This document shows positions 44,592 to 53,918 of a stretch of DNA of 64,000 nt, piece after piece. The notes under the pieces were generated by a model. The model was given only the letters and a program-made list of their open reading frames with translations. It was not told where the DNA came from and ran no database searches. The position numbers and the translations under genes are program-made. This DNA comes from Rhodothermia bacterium (GTDB taxonomy: Bacteria; Bacteroidota; Rhodothermia; Balneolales; Balneolaceae), in NCBI GenBank assembly GCA_030427885.1, contig JAUICM010000003.1:372001-436000 (forward strand), written 5' to 3'. The first letter of the stretch is position 1. Each line of letters opens with the position of its first letter.

Positions 44592-44993
44592 TCACTTCAC
44601 AACCGTGATCACGCCATCAAAATTAGCGATGATATAATTACTGACCCCACCGGGTTTGCCGTCATTGATATCCCATTTGAAGTCCGCCCCTCCGATCAGA
44701 ATATGATCGCAACCCAAATCATTAGCTGTATTTACAATAGTTTCCCCGGGTGGGCCAATTCGCACTTCCAGATGAGGTTCAACCGATTTCTTACCTTCAT
44801 CTTCAAACAAAAACTTAGCCATTTCTACTATCCCCAGAGCTATTTCTTCGGTCTCTTTCTCACTTGCGACAACCAGAATTGTTACTTCCGGTTTTTCGGT
44901 GAGGACAGAACTTAATAACCCAGCCTGTTTAACTGCTTCGCTGGCATATCTGCTGCCATTTGTTGCGATCAACCACTTAGATGGAAAACTCAT
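44592..44993 (-). CDS. Universal stress protein family
   Basis: 133 residues of the UspA fold: 'KWLIATNGSRYASEAVKQA' at the start (normally DGS after the first strand; here NGS), 'VRIGPPGETIVNTANDLGCDHILIGG' in the middle and a C-terminal 'VSNYIIANFDGVITVVK'. The GxxG-9x-GS/T nucleotide motif is only partly visible (GGADFKWDINDGKPGGVSN). ATP binding is therefore unsure. Cytoplasmic; role in stress survival by family only. Confidence 0.85.
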   Translation of the reverse strand: MSFPSKWLIATNGSRYASEAVKQAGLLSSVLTEKPEVTILVVASEKETEEIALGIVEMAKFLFEDEGKKSVEPHLEVRIGPPGETIVNTANDLGCDHILIGGADFKWDINDGKPGGVSNYIIANFDGVITVVK

Positions 44994-45099
44994 GATCTTA
45001 TTTTTAATTCGAGGGATTTTAAGACATCTCCCCCAGATTTGAAACTAAAATTAAAAAACTACCGCTGAAAGCTACTTCGAACATTCATATCTTCGTGCC

Positions 45100-46515
45100 A
45101 TGAATTTTGAGCACCAAATACCTGATCTCCATAAATCTGTATTCCGGGTCATAAGTAAGACCGCGTCCTCACTCGATCAGCCGGTTTACGTAGTCGGCGG
45201 ATATGTCCGTGATTACTACCTGGATCGTCTGAAAGAAGAACCTGATATAGACTTTGTTACACTTGGCTCGGGAATTAAACTGGCAGAACAGCTTCAGAAA
45301 AATATTCCTGATTCCCATCTTTCTGTTTTTAAGCAGTTTGGAACTGCACAGGTAAAAACGGGAGCACTTGAGCTCGAATTTGTTGGTGCCCGTAAAGAAA
45401 GCTACCGCCGAAACTCCCGGAAGCCCCTTGTTGAAGACGGAACGCTGGAGGATGATCAGCTTCGTCGTGACTTTACCATCAATGCTCTTTCATGGTCTTT
45501 AAATGAGGGTAGTTTCGGAGTACTAAATGATCCATTTGGGGGCCTGGCCGATCTTAAAGCCAAACTGATCAGAACACCAGTTGACCCAGAACAGACTTTT
45601 GATGACGACCCTTTGAGAATGATGCGAGCTATTCGCTTTGCTTCACAGCTCCAATTCGAGATCGAGGAAAAGACATTTAAAGCGATTCAAAAAATGGCTC
45701 CACGTCTGGAGATCATTTCCAAAGAACGTATCATTGACGAACTCAATAAGATCGTTCTGTCTCCAAAGCCATCTGTTGGTTTCGCGCTTCTGTTCTCGAG
45801 TGGGCTGCTCAAGGAATTCTTCCATGAAATGCATAATCTGCACGGGGTTAAAGAAAAGAACGGTCACCGGCATAAGGACAACTTCTGGCACACCCTTCAG
45901 GTTCTGGATAATGTAGCGGAGGTCAGTGACGATCTCTGGCTCAGATGGGCCGCCATAATGCATGACATTGCAAAGCCTCCTACTCAAAAATTTGACAGGG
46001 AAGCCGGTTGGACCTTCCACGGGCATGATGCTCTCGGTGCCAAATGGACCAAAAGTATTTTCAGAAGACTTGGGCTTCCTCTAGACGAACGAATGCATTA
46101 TGTACGAAAGCTGGTACGTCTGCACTTACGCCCAATTGCCCTGGTTTCGGATATCGTGAGCGATAGTGCGGTTAGAAGACTTATTTTTGATGCAGGGGAT
46201 GATATTGATGACCTGATGACCTTATGCCGTGCTGACATTACCAGTAAGAATGAGTCGAAAGTGAAGCGGTATATGGAGAACTTCAATAAGGTCGAGGAAA
46301 AGATCGAAGAAGTAGAGAAAAAAGACCGGCTTCGTAAATGGAAGAATCCACTAAGTGGGGAAGAGATCATGAACGCCCTCGATCTGGAACCCTGTAAAAC
46401 TGTGGGCGATATCAAAGATGCGGTTAAGGAAGCCATCCTTAATGGCGATATCCCAAATGACCACGATGCCGCGTTTGACTTCATGATGAAGAATAAGGAA
46501 GAATTCTTAAACTAA
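45100..46515 (+). CDS. CCA tRNA nucleotidyltransferase / poly(A) polymerase family, with HD domain
   Basis: 471 residues. Nucleotidyltransferase head: 'VYVVGGYVRDYYLD', catalytic 'PDIDFVTLG', 'RRDFTINALSWSL' and 'DPEQTFDDDPLRMMRAIRFASQL'. HD phosphohydrolase domain: 'HRHKDNFWHTLQVLDNV' and 'WAAIMHDIAKPPTQKF'. The size and HD domain fit the long CCA-adding enzymes of Bacteroidota, which add or repair the 3' CCA of tRNA. A head-only A-adding enzyme cannot be excluded. Upstream of ispE by 30 bases, same strand. Confidence 0.93.
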   Translation: MNFEHQIPDLHKSVFRVISKTASSLDQPVYVVGGYVRDYYLDRLKEEPDIDFVTLGSGIKLAEQLQKNIPDSHLSVFKQFGTAQVKTGALELEFVGARKESYRRNSRKPLVEDGTLEDDQLRRDFTINALSWSLNEGSFGVLNDPFGGLADLKAKLIRTPVDPEQTFDDDPLRMMRAIRFASQLQFEIEEKTFKAIQKMAPRLEIISKERIIDELNKIVLSPKPSVGFALLFSSGLLKEFFHEMHNLHGVKEKNGHRHKDNFWHTLQVLDNVAEVSDDLWLRWAAIMHDIAKPPTQKFDREAGWTFHGHDALGAKWTKSIFRRLGLPLDERMHYVRKLVRLHLRPIALVSDIVSDSAVRRLIFDAGDDIDDLMTLCRADITSKNESKVKRYMENFNKVEEKIEEVEKKDRLRKWKNPLSGEEIMNALDLEPCKTVGDIKDAVKEAILNGDIPNDHDAAFDFMMKNKEEFLN

Positions 46516-46545
46516 TATAAAACTGACGGGCAAAGAGGCTCTTAT

Positions 46546-47427
46546 ATGAACGAACTCTGGATCTCTAATTCTTATGCTAAGATAAACCTGGGGCTCAATA
46601 TTCTGGAGAAGCTTCCGAATGGCTATCATACTATTGAAACCGGGTTTTGCTTTATAGAATGGAACGACCGTTTTGAGATACGCCCTTCTGGAATGATGGA
46701 ACTCATAATGAGTGATGAGAAGATCCCTGTTGATGATTCAAACCTGATCGTTAAAGCCATTAATCTTCTTCAGGAAGAAGCCGGACTGAGAGATAACTTC
46801 ACCATTAATGTTGAGAAGAATATTCCCGCCGGTGCTGGTCTCGGAGGAGGTAGCAGTAATGCCGCCACTACTTTGCGGATGATCAATAAGATCGCCAATC
46901 TTGGGCTCTCTGTTGATGACCTCGCTAAGCTTGGAAAACGTCTGGGGGCAGACGTTCCTTTCTTCGTTCATGGAAAACCTGGTTTCGGAACTGGCCTCGG
47001 GGATGAGATCGAGTTTCTGGACATTCAACCGGATGCATACATTGTTACCACTTTCCCGGGCATTGAAAGCAAAACTCCGGAAGCATATCAATACTGTGAA
47101 CCAAACCCTGAACCTGAGTTCTCGCTCCGGAATGTACTCCTGGAAGATGACATCGAAGAGTGGCATTATCTGCTTATGAATCACCTTGAACCAGCCGTCT
47201 TTCCCCGTCTCGAACTTGTTGGAAATCTTAAAGATCAATTCTATGAATTTGGTGCTTCATACGCCTCGATGAGCGGAAGCGGTTCCAGCGTATTTGGCGT
47301 TTTTGAGCAAGATTTTGTTGCTATTCATGCGTATGAGTCGTTTCATAATCTTGGTTTTAAAGCGAACCTGACCCGTCCGCTTTTTAACCCAGATAATGGA
47401 GTTTACAAAAAAGAAACTGAGTACTAG
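46546..47427 (+). CDS. ispE: 4-diphosphocytidyl-2-C-methyl-D-erythritol kinase
   Basis: 293 residues, GHMP kinase family: 'SYAKINLGLNILEKLPNGYH' and the ATP loop 'PAGAGLGGGSSNAAT', with 'MSGSGSSVFGVF' near the end. It phosphorylates CDP-methylerythritol in the MEP route of isoprenoid synthesis. Its presence shows the non-mevalonate pathway in this organism. Downstream of the CCA-type gene and upstream of glgP. Confidence 0.95.
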   Translation: MNELWISNSYAKINLGLNILEKLPNGYHTIETGFCFIEWNDRFEIRPSGMMELIMSDEKIPVDDSNLIVKAINLLQEEAGLRDNFTINVEKNIPAGAGLGGGSSNAATTLRMINKIANLGLSVDDLAKLGKRLGADVPFFVHGKPGFGTGLGDEIEFLDIQPDAYIVTTFPGIESKTPEAYQYCEPNPEPEFSLRNVLLEDDIEEWHYLLMNHLEPAVFPRLELVGNLKDQFYEFGASYASMSGSGSSVFGVFEQDFVAIHAYESFHNLGFKANLTRPLFNPDNGVYKKETEY

Positions 47428-47480
47428 TACATTATTAATAAATATCCGATTTCATAGGACCTCACTAACCTTTTTGCAGG

Positions 47481-49961
47481 ATGACTAAAAATAAAAACAA
47501 CGATGAGATTGTAGTCCGATCCGGACTAAACAAGGACTCGCTGCGCGAGGACATTAAATTACACCTACGCCATACACTGGCTAAAGACGAATATTCCCGA
47601 ACTAACTGGGATAACTACCGCAGTGTAGTTTTAACGCTGATGGACCGGCTTCACGATCGGTGGCTGAATACTCAACAGCAATATCACACCTCTGGCGTAA
47701 AACGGGTTTATTATTTATCGATGGAATACCTGATCGGCCGCCTTCTGGACAACATGGTGGTAAACCTGGATGTTCAGCAGGAAGTTGCTGATGCCTGTGC
47801 TGACCTTGGACTCGACTACGATGATATCAGAGATGCTGAATGGGATGCAGGACTTGGTAATGGTGGTCTTGGCCGTCTTGCTGCCTGCTTTCTTGATTCA
47901 ATGGCCACTATCGGAATTCCAGCCACAGGCTATGGCCTTCGATACGATTATGGAATGTTCTACCAGAAAGTGATTAATGGCTTTCAGATCGAAAAACCTG
48001 ATCTCTGGCTGCGATATGGAAATCCATGGGATGTAGTTCGTCCCAAGATCCAGTATCCGGTTGAGTTTTACGGTCACCAGGAGATGTTCAGCAAACCTTC
48101 AGGTGAGATCGAATATCAATGGAAGAATACCGATAAGGTATTGGCTGTAGCATACGACACCCCTATTCCTGGTTACGACAATGGCATTGTGAACAATCTG
48201 CGCCTCTGGAAAGCTGAATCTGATACTGCGTTGGATCTTCAGAGTTTTAACCAGGGTCAATACATTGACGCCGTTCGTGATAATCAGCTTGAGCAAAACA
48301 TCACCCGGGTACTCTATCCGAATGATAAAATGTTCGTTGGTCAGGAACTTCGACTGAAGCAGGAGTACTTCCTTGTATCAGCATCCATGCAGGATATCCT
48401 TCGTCGGTTTAAAAACCAGACAGATGACTGGACCAAGCTTCCCGAGAAAGTAGCTATTCAGTGTAATGATACCCATCCAAATCTGGCTATTCCTGAGTTA
48501 ATGCGTGTTCTGCTGGATGAAGTGGATATGACCTGGGAAAAAGCCTGGGATATCACCGTGAATACCATGGCTTACACTAACCACACACTTCTGCCTGAAG
48601 CTTTGGAAAAATGGCCGATATCACTGGTTCGGAACCTGCTTCCGCGACACCTCAATATTATTTACGAGATCAACCGTCGTTTCATGGACAGTATTAAAGT
48701 GAAGTTTGGGGACGATCGTAATCGAATGAGCCGCATGAGTATTGTCAGCGAAGGCGAACATCCGGTAGTGCATATGGCTCACCTTGGTATTGTAGGATCC
48801 AAAAAAGTTAATGGTGTTGCTGCGCTGCACTCCAGACTACTTAAAGAATCAATGTTCCGTGATTTTGATGAGATGTATCCGGATAAATTCACCAATAAAA
48901 CGAACGGAATCACACCACGTCGCTGGCTGAAGCAATGTAACGTCGATCTTTCCGCTCTTATAACCGAGAATATCGGCAATGACTGGATCACTGATCTGGG
49001 TGAGCTTCACAAGCTTGAAAAGCTGGCTGATGACAAGAAATTCCAGAAGAAGTTTGCTGACATAAAACTGGCAAATAAGAAAAAGCTGGCTGATTACATC
49101 AAAATGAAAATGGATATTGATGTTGATCCGAAATCACTTTTTGATATTCAGATCAAGCGTATTCATGAGTACAAACGTCAATTGATGGCAGCCCTGCATG
49201 TGATCACTTTATACAATCGCATTAAGGAAAATCCTGATCTCGATGTAGTACCAAGAACAGTCATTTTCGGTGGAAAAGCTGCTCCGGGTTATACCATGGC
49301 TAAATTGCACATCAAACTCATAAATGCCATTGGAGATGTAGTTAATAACGACCCCGATGTTAAGGATAAACTAAAGTGTGTATTCCTGGAAAACTACCGT
49401 GTGACCCTGGCTGAAACCATGATCCCTGCTGCCGATCTGTCGGAGCAGATCTCAACTGCCGGAATGGAGGCTTCAGGAACAGGTAATATGAAATTTACCC
49501 TAAACGGAGCCCTGACCATAGGTACCCTTGATGGCGCCAATGTTGAGATCAAAGAAGAAGTGGGTGATGATAACATCTTCATCTTCGGTCTTACTGTTGA
49601 GGAAGTGGATGAGCTTCGCAGAGCGGGCTACAATCCGCAAACCTACTACCATGGTAATGCAGAACTCAAAAGAGCGCTGGATCAGATCAGGGAAGGATTT
49701 TTCTCACCTGATAACAAATCGCTGTTTGAACCTATCATCAATGCATTGCTCTATGAAGGCGATTACTTTATGGTGCTCGCTGATTACGAAGCTTATGTGA
49801 AAGAGCAGGAAAACGTTGAGAAGGTGTTTCGTAAACCAGCCGAATGGAATAAAAAAGCCATTATAAATGTGGCTAATGTCGGCAAGTTCTCAAGCGACAG
49901 AACCATCAAAGACTACAATGATGAGATCTGGCAAACTGAACTCTTCGAGTTAAAGAAATAA
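47481..49961 (+). CDS. glgP: Glycogen phosphorylase
   Basis: 826 residues of GT35. 'YYLSMEYLIGRLLDNMVVNL', 'GLGNGGLGRLAACFLDS', 'RIHEYKRQLM', 'FGGKAAPGY' and the PLP-lysine region 'EASGTGNMKFTLNGA ... LDGANVEI' are all conserved. It releases glucose 1-phosphate from alpha-glucans with phosphate. Together with GlgB and MalQ at 34-38 kb it makes a near-complete alpha-glucan cycle. A clear hairpin terminator follows. Confidence 0.97.
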   Translation: MTKNKNNDEIVVRSGLNKDSLREDIKLHLRHTLAKDEYSRTNWDNYRSVVLTLMDRLHDRWLNTQQQYHTSGVKRVYYLSMEYLIGRLLDNMVVNLDVQQEVADACADLGLDYDDIRDAEWDAGLGNGGLGRLAACFLDSMATIGIPATGYGLRYDYGMFYQKVINGFQIEKPDLWLRYGNPWDVVRPKIQYPVEFYGHQEMFSKPSGEIEYQWKNTDKVLAVAYDTPIPGYDNGIVNNLRLWKAESDTALDLQSFNQGQYIDAVRDNQLEQNITRVLYPNDKMFVGQELRLKQEYFLVSASMQDILRRFKNQTDDWTKLPEKVAIQCNDTHPNLAIPELMRVLLDEVDMTWEKAWDITVNTMAYTNHTLLPEALEKWPISLVRNLLPRHLNIIYEINRRFMDSIKVKFGDDRNRMSRMSIVSEGEHPVVHMAHLGIVGSKKVNGVAALHSRLLKESMFRDFDEMYPDKFTNKTNGITPRRWLKQCNVDLSALITENIGNDWITDLGELHKLEKLADDKKFQKKFADIKLANKKKLADYIKMKMDIDVDPKSLFDIQIKRIHEYKRQLMAALHVITLYNRIKENPDLDVVPRTVIFGGKAAPGYTMAKLHIKLINAIGDVVNNDPDVKDKLKCVFLENYRVTLAETMIPAADLSEQISTAGMEASGTGNMKFTLNGALTIGTLDGANVEIKEEVGDDNIFIFGLTVEEVDELRRAGYNPQTYYHGNAELKRALDQIREGFFSPDNKSLFEPIINALLYEGDYFMVLADYEAYVKEQENVEKVFRKPAEWNKKAIINVANVGKFSSDRTIKDYNDEIWQTELFELKK

Positions 49962-49976
49962 CATACTACTGATTCT

Positions 49977-50010
49977 AAAGCCGGATGGTTCATTCCTTCC
50001 GGCTTTTTTT
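49977..50010 (+). terminator. Rho-independent terminator after glgP
   Basis: AAAGCCGGA (49977-49985) pairs with TCCGGCTTT (49998-50006) around a 12-base loop, and the T run continues to 50010. It starts 15 bases after the glgP stop. Confidence 0.9.
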
Positions 50011-50109
50011 ATATGCTCTTTTTTGATTTGGAACAATTCCCCCTTTTTTAATGTAGCTTTTACTGGAAACTCATAACGATTTTGTACATTCGGGATACAT
50101 TTTAAGATT

Positions 50110-51135
50110 ATGGCCTACTTACAATTTTCTCTTTTACAAGGCATTGGCAGGGCGCTGCAACAACAAACCGATTCAGTTCAAACTGATTCCGCAATCATCA
50201 GTGCCGATTCTACATTGAATATTCCTAATCCCACTGATTATTCTGTGTCTGAGACCTTCCAGTATATTCAGGATCTTCTTACCGTTACCTTGTTCCGGAT
50301 TCAGGATACCCCTGTTACTTTTCTTTCCCTCATTATTTTTGTTCTGTTCATAGTAGGGTTCAGTTACCTGGCTTCTTTCGTAAAAAGACTTCTCAATCAC
50401 AGGATCCTGCCACGGTTTATCAAAGATAGTGGCTTGCGCTACACGCTTGCCCGGATGTCTCAGTATGTGATTGTGATAATCGGGATCTTTATTTCATTTC
50501 AGTTTTTAGGAATCGATCTCACCGGACTGGCCGTGATATTTGGTTTTCTCTCTGTTGGTATTGGTTTTGGCCTTCAGAATGTAACCTCCAATTTCATCTC
50601 AGGCCTGATCGTTTTATTTGAACGACCTATAAGTGTCGGGGATCGTGTTTCTGTGAATGACGTGGAAGGGGATGTCCAGGAGATCAACATCCGTTCTACC
50701 AAAGTTAAAACACTGGATAACATCTCGATCATTGTTCCAAACTCTGAGTTCGTATCGAAAGATGTGATCAATTTCTCCCATGGTGACCCAACTTATCGTT
50801 TAGGTATCAATGTGGGCGTGTCTTACAACTCTGATCTTGATAAAGTTCTGAAGGCACTTAACGAAGTTGCTGAGGAATGTGATAATGTACTGAAAGATCC
50901 TCCTCATGATGTTCATTTACGGAATTTTGGAGATTCATCCTGGGATATGAAACTGCTGGTATGGATACCCGATGTTAAGCAGCGCTATAATATCCAGAAT
51001 GAGTTGAACCAGGCGATCGTTCGTAAGTTTGATGAGTACGATATCGAAATACCATTTCCACAGCGGGATATCAATTTCCGGAATGCATTACCTTCAGCAA
51101 ATTCTGAAAAGGATCCGGATGAAAATGAATCGTAA
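50110..51135 (+). CDS. Small-conductance mechanosensitive channel (MscS family)
   Basis: 341 residues. An N-terminal segment rich in Asp/Ser/Thr after Met1, then helices near 65-85, 107-126 and the pore helix TM3 'VGIGFGLQNVTSNFISGLIVLFERPISVGDRV', here in two parts, with the beta domain 'VEGDVQEINIRSTKVKTLDN' and an alpha/beta C-terminal domain. It opens on membrane tension to relieve osmotic downshock. Extra N-terminal helices are few, so this is a short, single-unit MscS. Confidence 0.94.
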   Translation: MAYLQFSLLQGIGRALQQQTDSVQTDSAIISADSTLNIPNPTDYSVSETFQYIQDLLTVTLFRIQDTPVTFLSLIIFVLFIVGFSYLASFVKRLLNHRILPRFIKDSGLRYTLARMSQYVIVIIGIFISFQFLGIDLTGLAVIFGFLSVGIGFGLQNVTSNFISGLIVLFERPISVGDRVSVNDVEGDVQEINIRSTKVKTLDNISIIVPNSEFVSKDVINFSHGDPTYRLGINVGVSYNSDLDKVLKALNEVAEECDNVLKDPPHDVHLRNFGDSSWDMKLLVWIPDVKQRYNIQNELNQAIVRKFDEYDIEIPFPQRDINFRNALPSANSEKDPDENES

Positions 51136-51211
51136 CCCATTGCTCTGAAAAGGGGACATTTTCTTTTTTAGCTCTGATTTATTTCATTACTCTTTAATTA
51201 ATGATCAGGGT

Positions 51212-51757
51212 ATGAAAATTTTTAAGGCTGCACTTACACTTGCCACCATATACTTTCTCTTTATTCCGGTTAATTTATGGGCCCAATCGGATTCCGAATC
51301 CACTTCTTTTGATGGAGAGTTGATATATCAATTTTTCATTACAAGCCTGATGGCTCTCATTGCCATTTATGCGTTATACAAATTGTTCTCCAATACAGAC
51401 CCTCACTCCGAAAATGCAGTGATCATGAAATGTCCTGAATGTGGAAAAGAGCCATTCAGTGTTTTAAAATGGTCGGGTACAGGAATAAAATTTAAAGATC
51501 GAATGCTTGGTCTTGTAGGGTGCATAAATTGTGGAACCGTGTTAAAACGTCATCATAACAAACTGATGTACCTGGGCCTCTTTGCCTTTTCATTCGGTTA
51601 TGCTTTCTCTTTCATCATGTTATACATGCTATCTGGGCCACAATTTATTGACCTGGCCTGGTTATTTTCTACGGTAGCTATTCTTATGATCGTTGCCTTT
51701 TTCCTGATGTTCTACCTATTCCTCTTCAGAACTTCTTTCTATAAAGTAGAACAATGA
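51212..51757 (+). CDS. Membrane protein with internal zinc ribbon
   Basis: 181 residues. A first hydrophobic segment ends in LWAQ and may be a signal peptide; a helix follows at about 42-60, then a cytoplasmic ribbon CPECGKEPF ... GCINCGTVL (CxxC-CxxC), then two C-terminal helices (about 123-145 and 150-172). I do not recognise the family. It recalls the 80-residue zinc-ribbon membrane protein at 44.3 kb in layout only. A hairpin lies after the stop. Confidence 0.75.
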   Translation: MKIFKAALTLATIYFLFIPVNLWAQSDSESTSFDGELIYQFFITSLMALIAIYALYKLFSNTDPHSENAVIMKCPECGKEPFSVLKWSGTGIKFKDRMLGLVGCINCGTVLKRHHNKLMYLGLFAFSFGYAFSFIMLYMLSGPQFIDLAWLFSTVAILMIVAFFLMFYLFLFRTSFYKVEQ

Positions 51758-51780
51758 TCCGGCTTTGATATCAGCCGGAT
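51757..51780. terminator. Inverted repeat between convergent genes, possible two-way terminator
   Basis: ATCCGGCT (51757-51764) and AGCCGGAT (51773-51780) form an 8-bp stem with an 8-base loop, between the ends of the zinc-ribbon gene and the minus-strand outer-membrane gene. The T run is weak on both strands, so efficiency is doubtful. Confidence 0.5.
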
Positions 51781-51799
51781 TCATTATCCTAGTATTTTA

Positions 51800-52444
51800 T
51801 CACTTGTTCTTTACACCCCAACCCAATTTGAGTGAAACCTGAAGTCCTTCCGGTTCATATTCCCGGAAGTATATGTTACTGCCATTTTCACCTGTCCATC
51901 CTGACCCTAACATATTCCATTGGTACCCTACGGAAATACCCAGCACTAATCCGCCATTTTTGTTCCCCGGCCTTAAGAACAGGTCTGAATTCAACATAAT
52001 ACCACCTTTCATATAGTGTGATCGTAATTCCGAGCCAGAATCCGTACTCAACATTGAACCGCCAACTCCAAGTCCAATGGTCGGATAAACAATAAAGCCC
52101 CGGCCTTTCAGGACCTGATAACCTGTTGTTACCATAGCATTCCCTGAACTGGCTTTGGTCTTGTCTTCGTTTATGGTATAGCTACTACCAAAACCTACAT
52201 TTCCTACCCCTCCGAAATACCATTTATCAAAAAATACTCCGCCTTCAAAACCAAGATTGAACTGCTTATTTGCGAATTCTGAATAGGAAACCACATCGAA
52301 CGACTGTTCGATACCGTGATTGTTTACTGCATCAATGCCAATATTAAACGACGCCTTTACCGCCGTCAGGTCCTGTTTTTGTGAAAACCCTTGATCTACT
52401 ATCAGCATTGCTATTAACAGTGCTATTACTCTCCATTCTTTCAT
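51800..52444 (-). CDS. Predicted outer-membrane beta-barrel protein
   Basis: 214 residues, signal peptide ending near GFSQ. Alternating strands with aromatic girdle residues ('FNLGFEGGVFFDKWYFGGVGNVGFG', seen as three strands, and 'GLVLGISVGYQWNM', 'LQVSLKLGWGVKNK' at the end) point to an eight-strand OmpA/OmpX-like barrel. No close family recognised. Twelve bases separate it from the RDD gene, so they are probably cotranscribed. Confidence 0.68.
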   Translation of the reverse strand: MKEWRVIALLIAMLIVDQGFSQKQDLTAVKASFNIGIDAVNNHGIEQSFDVVSYSEFANKQFNLGFEGGVFFDKWYFGGVGNVGFGSSYTINEDKTKASSGNAMVTTGYQVLKGRGFIVYPTIGLGVGGSMLSTDSGSELRSHYMKGGIMLNSDLFLRPGNKNGGLVLGISVGYQWNMLGSGWTGENGSNIYFREYEPEGLQVSLKLGWGVKNK

Positions 52445-52455
52445 GATACTACCTC

Positions 52456-52992
52456 TTAATTTTTGATTACTTGTGTGCCACTGATCAGGTCATGTGGTGC
52501 TTTTTTATCCCTCCGAAATAGTACTGTCGCTATATAAATCAGCATTAAGAGATAGGAAAGAGAGATGCCAAATACCTCGCCAATGCCTGTAATTTCTCCT
52601 GTCAGAAAAAAATCAGGGTACAGGTGATACGTTGTATGTGCAATTTCCCATGGTAAAAACTTCAGGATATTTCTCAGCAGGCAGGATGATCGCTCCCCTG
52701 TTTCACTGAGCTTTATTTCCATCCATTTTTTCCCTGGAGTAGCCCGATGTTTCCCTTTCTCCAAAGCTGTGAAAAACAATATCACCGGAAGGGTAAGAGT
52801 GACCAAAGAAATAGCATGCCTGAACAAATAACTCTGTTCCATTTTCGCGTGAAACGGAATGATAGAATCTACTCCTATAGAAAGCAGGAGTACAAACAGT
52901 GCAAATACGAGTATCAGCAGACTATCCAGCAGGAATGCTGCTCCTCTTCTTATTATATTTGCCGGTTCCAATTCTGACCTTGATCTATTCAT
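52456..52992 (-). CDS. RDD family membrane protein
   Basis: 178 residues with an N-terminal 'RRGAAFLLDSLLI', the RDD-type start with Arg, Asp and a membrane helix, then 'HRATPGKKWMEIKLSETG' (usual TPGKxxxgikv motif) and two more helices, ending 'KAPHDLISGTQVI', typical of RDD domains ('HDxxsgT'). Members act as membrane proteins of varied or unknown role, some as sodium/proton antiporters. Between the AraC gene and a barrel protein, same strand. Confidence 0.87.
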   Translation of the reverse strand: MNRSRSELEPANIIRRGAAFLLDSLLILVFALFVLLLSIGVDSIIPFHAKMEQSYLFRHAISLVTLTLPVILFFTALEKGKHRATPGKKWMEIKLSETGERSSCLLRNILKFLPWEIAHTTYHLYPDFFLTGEITGIGEVFGISLSYLLMLIYIATVLFRRDKKAPHDLISGTQVIKN

Positions 52993-53042
52993 AGCTTGTT
53001 TATCCTTTCATCAACTGGGCCTAATTTCCGGATCTCTTTAGC

Positions 53043-53792
53043 CTATGAATTGTATAAATCGGACACGATCCTGAAATATTCTTCGGGAGTGATACCTGTA
53101 AACTCCCTGAATTCTTTTATGAAGTGTGCCTGATCAAAATAACCGCAATCGTAGTAGAAGCCGGGCTCCTTGTTCGTATGAAGTCCGCTCAATGCCTGGT
53201 GGAATCTCGCAATTCGAACTAACCGCTTAGGTGGAATTCCGATGTTGTTACTGAACCATCGGTGTATAGTTCGTGTGGAAAAGCCGGATCTTTCAGAATA
53301 TTCTTTGATCAAATTCGGAGAACGGTATTCTTTAACCAGATATTGAAACGCCTCGGAGATATTCTCTTGCTGCCCGGAGATTGGGGTTTCAGTTTTTGAA
53401 TCAAAATAATCTCTGAATATCCGTACCCTTTCATCAAAAGATGCAGCCTTAGCTATGCTTCTAGCTAATTCCGTTTCTTTATCTCCTGAAATCACTTCGA
53501 GATCCGTTATACTATCACTTATCCCGGATGCAGCACCAAGCCCCAGTTGATAAAACCCTTTCAGAAAAAACCGGACTCCAAATAATTTTGATCGCATCTC
53601 AAAGAAATCACTCTTTGAGGAGATTCCCTTTATCCTTGCCTTCTCTTCAGAATCGACTGGAAAGTACAAATTGATATATGGCTCAGGAACCGATGGATAT
53701 ACATATGATTGCTCCCCAGCCATATCATGAGATTCCCAATAACAGTCTATGTACGATTCCCGGTCATTCCCTTTTTCTTCGAGATAATCCAT
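53043..53792 (-). CDS. AraC family transcriptional regulator
   Basis: 249 residues. The N-terminal half (about 15-110, 'VYPSVPEPYINLYFPVDS') resembles the DUF6597-type sensor domain. C-terminal AraC DNA-binding domain: first HTH 'SERSGFSTRTIHRWFSNNIG', second 'YDCGYFDQAHFIKEFREFTG' with 'ITPEEY'. 50 bases upstream of the RDD gene and in the same direction, so it may control RDD and barrel genes. Ligand unknown. Confidence 0.9.
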   Translation of the reverse strand: MDYLEEKGNDRESYIDCYWESHDMAGEQSYVYPSVPEPYINLYFPVDSEEKARIKGISSKSDFFEMRSKLFGVRFFLKGFYQLGLGAASGISDSITDLEVISGDKETELARSIAKAASFDERVRIFRDYFDSKTETPISGQQENISEAFQYLVKEYRSPNLIKEYSERSGFSTRTIHRWFSNNIGIPPKRLVRIARFHQALSGLHTNKEPGFYYDCGYFDQAHFIKEFREFTGITPEEYFRIVSDLYNS

Positions 53793-53918
53793 AACTCTTA
53801 ATTAATACCTTTAATAGCTTTACGCAACAAATATGAGCTTTTTTTGTTTCTAACAATATGTCCATTTCTAAGGGTTTGCTATTTTGATATTTTAAAACTT
53901 TCTCTAAGGGTATTGTAA

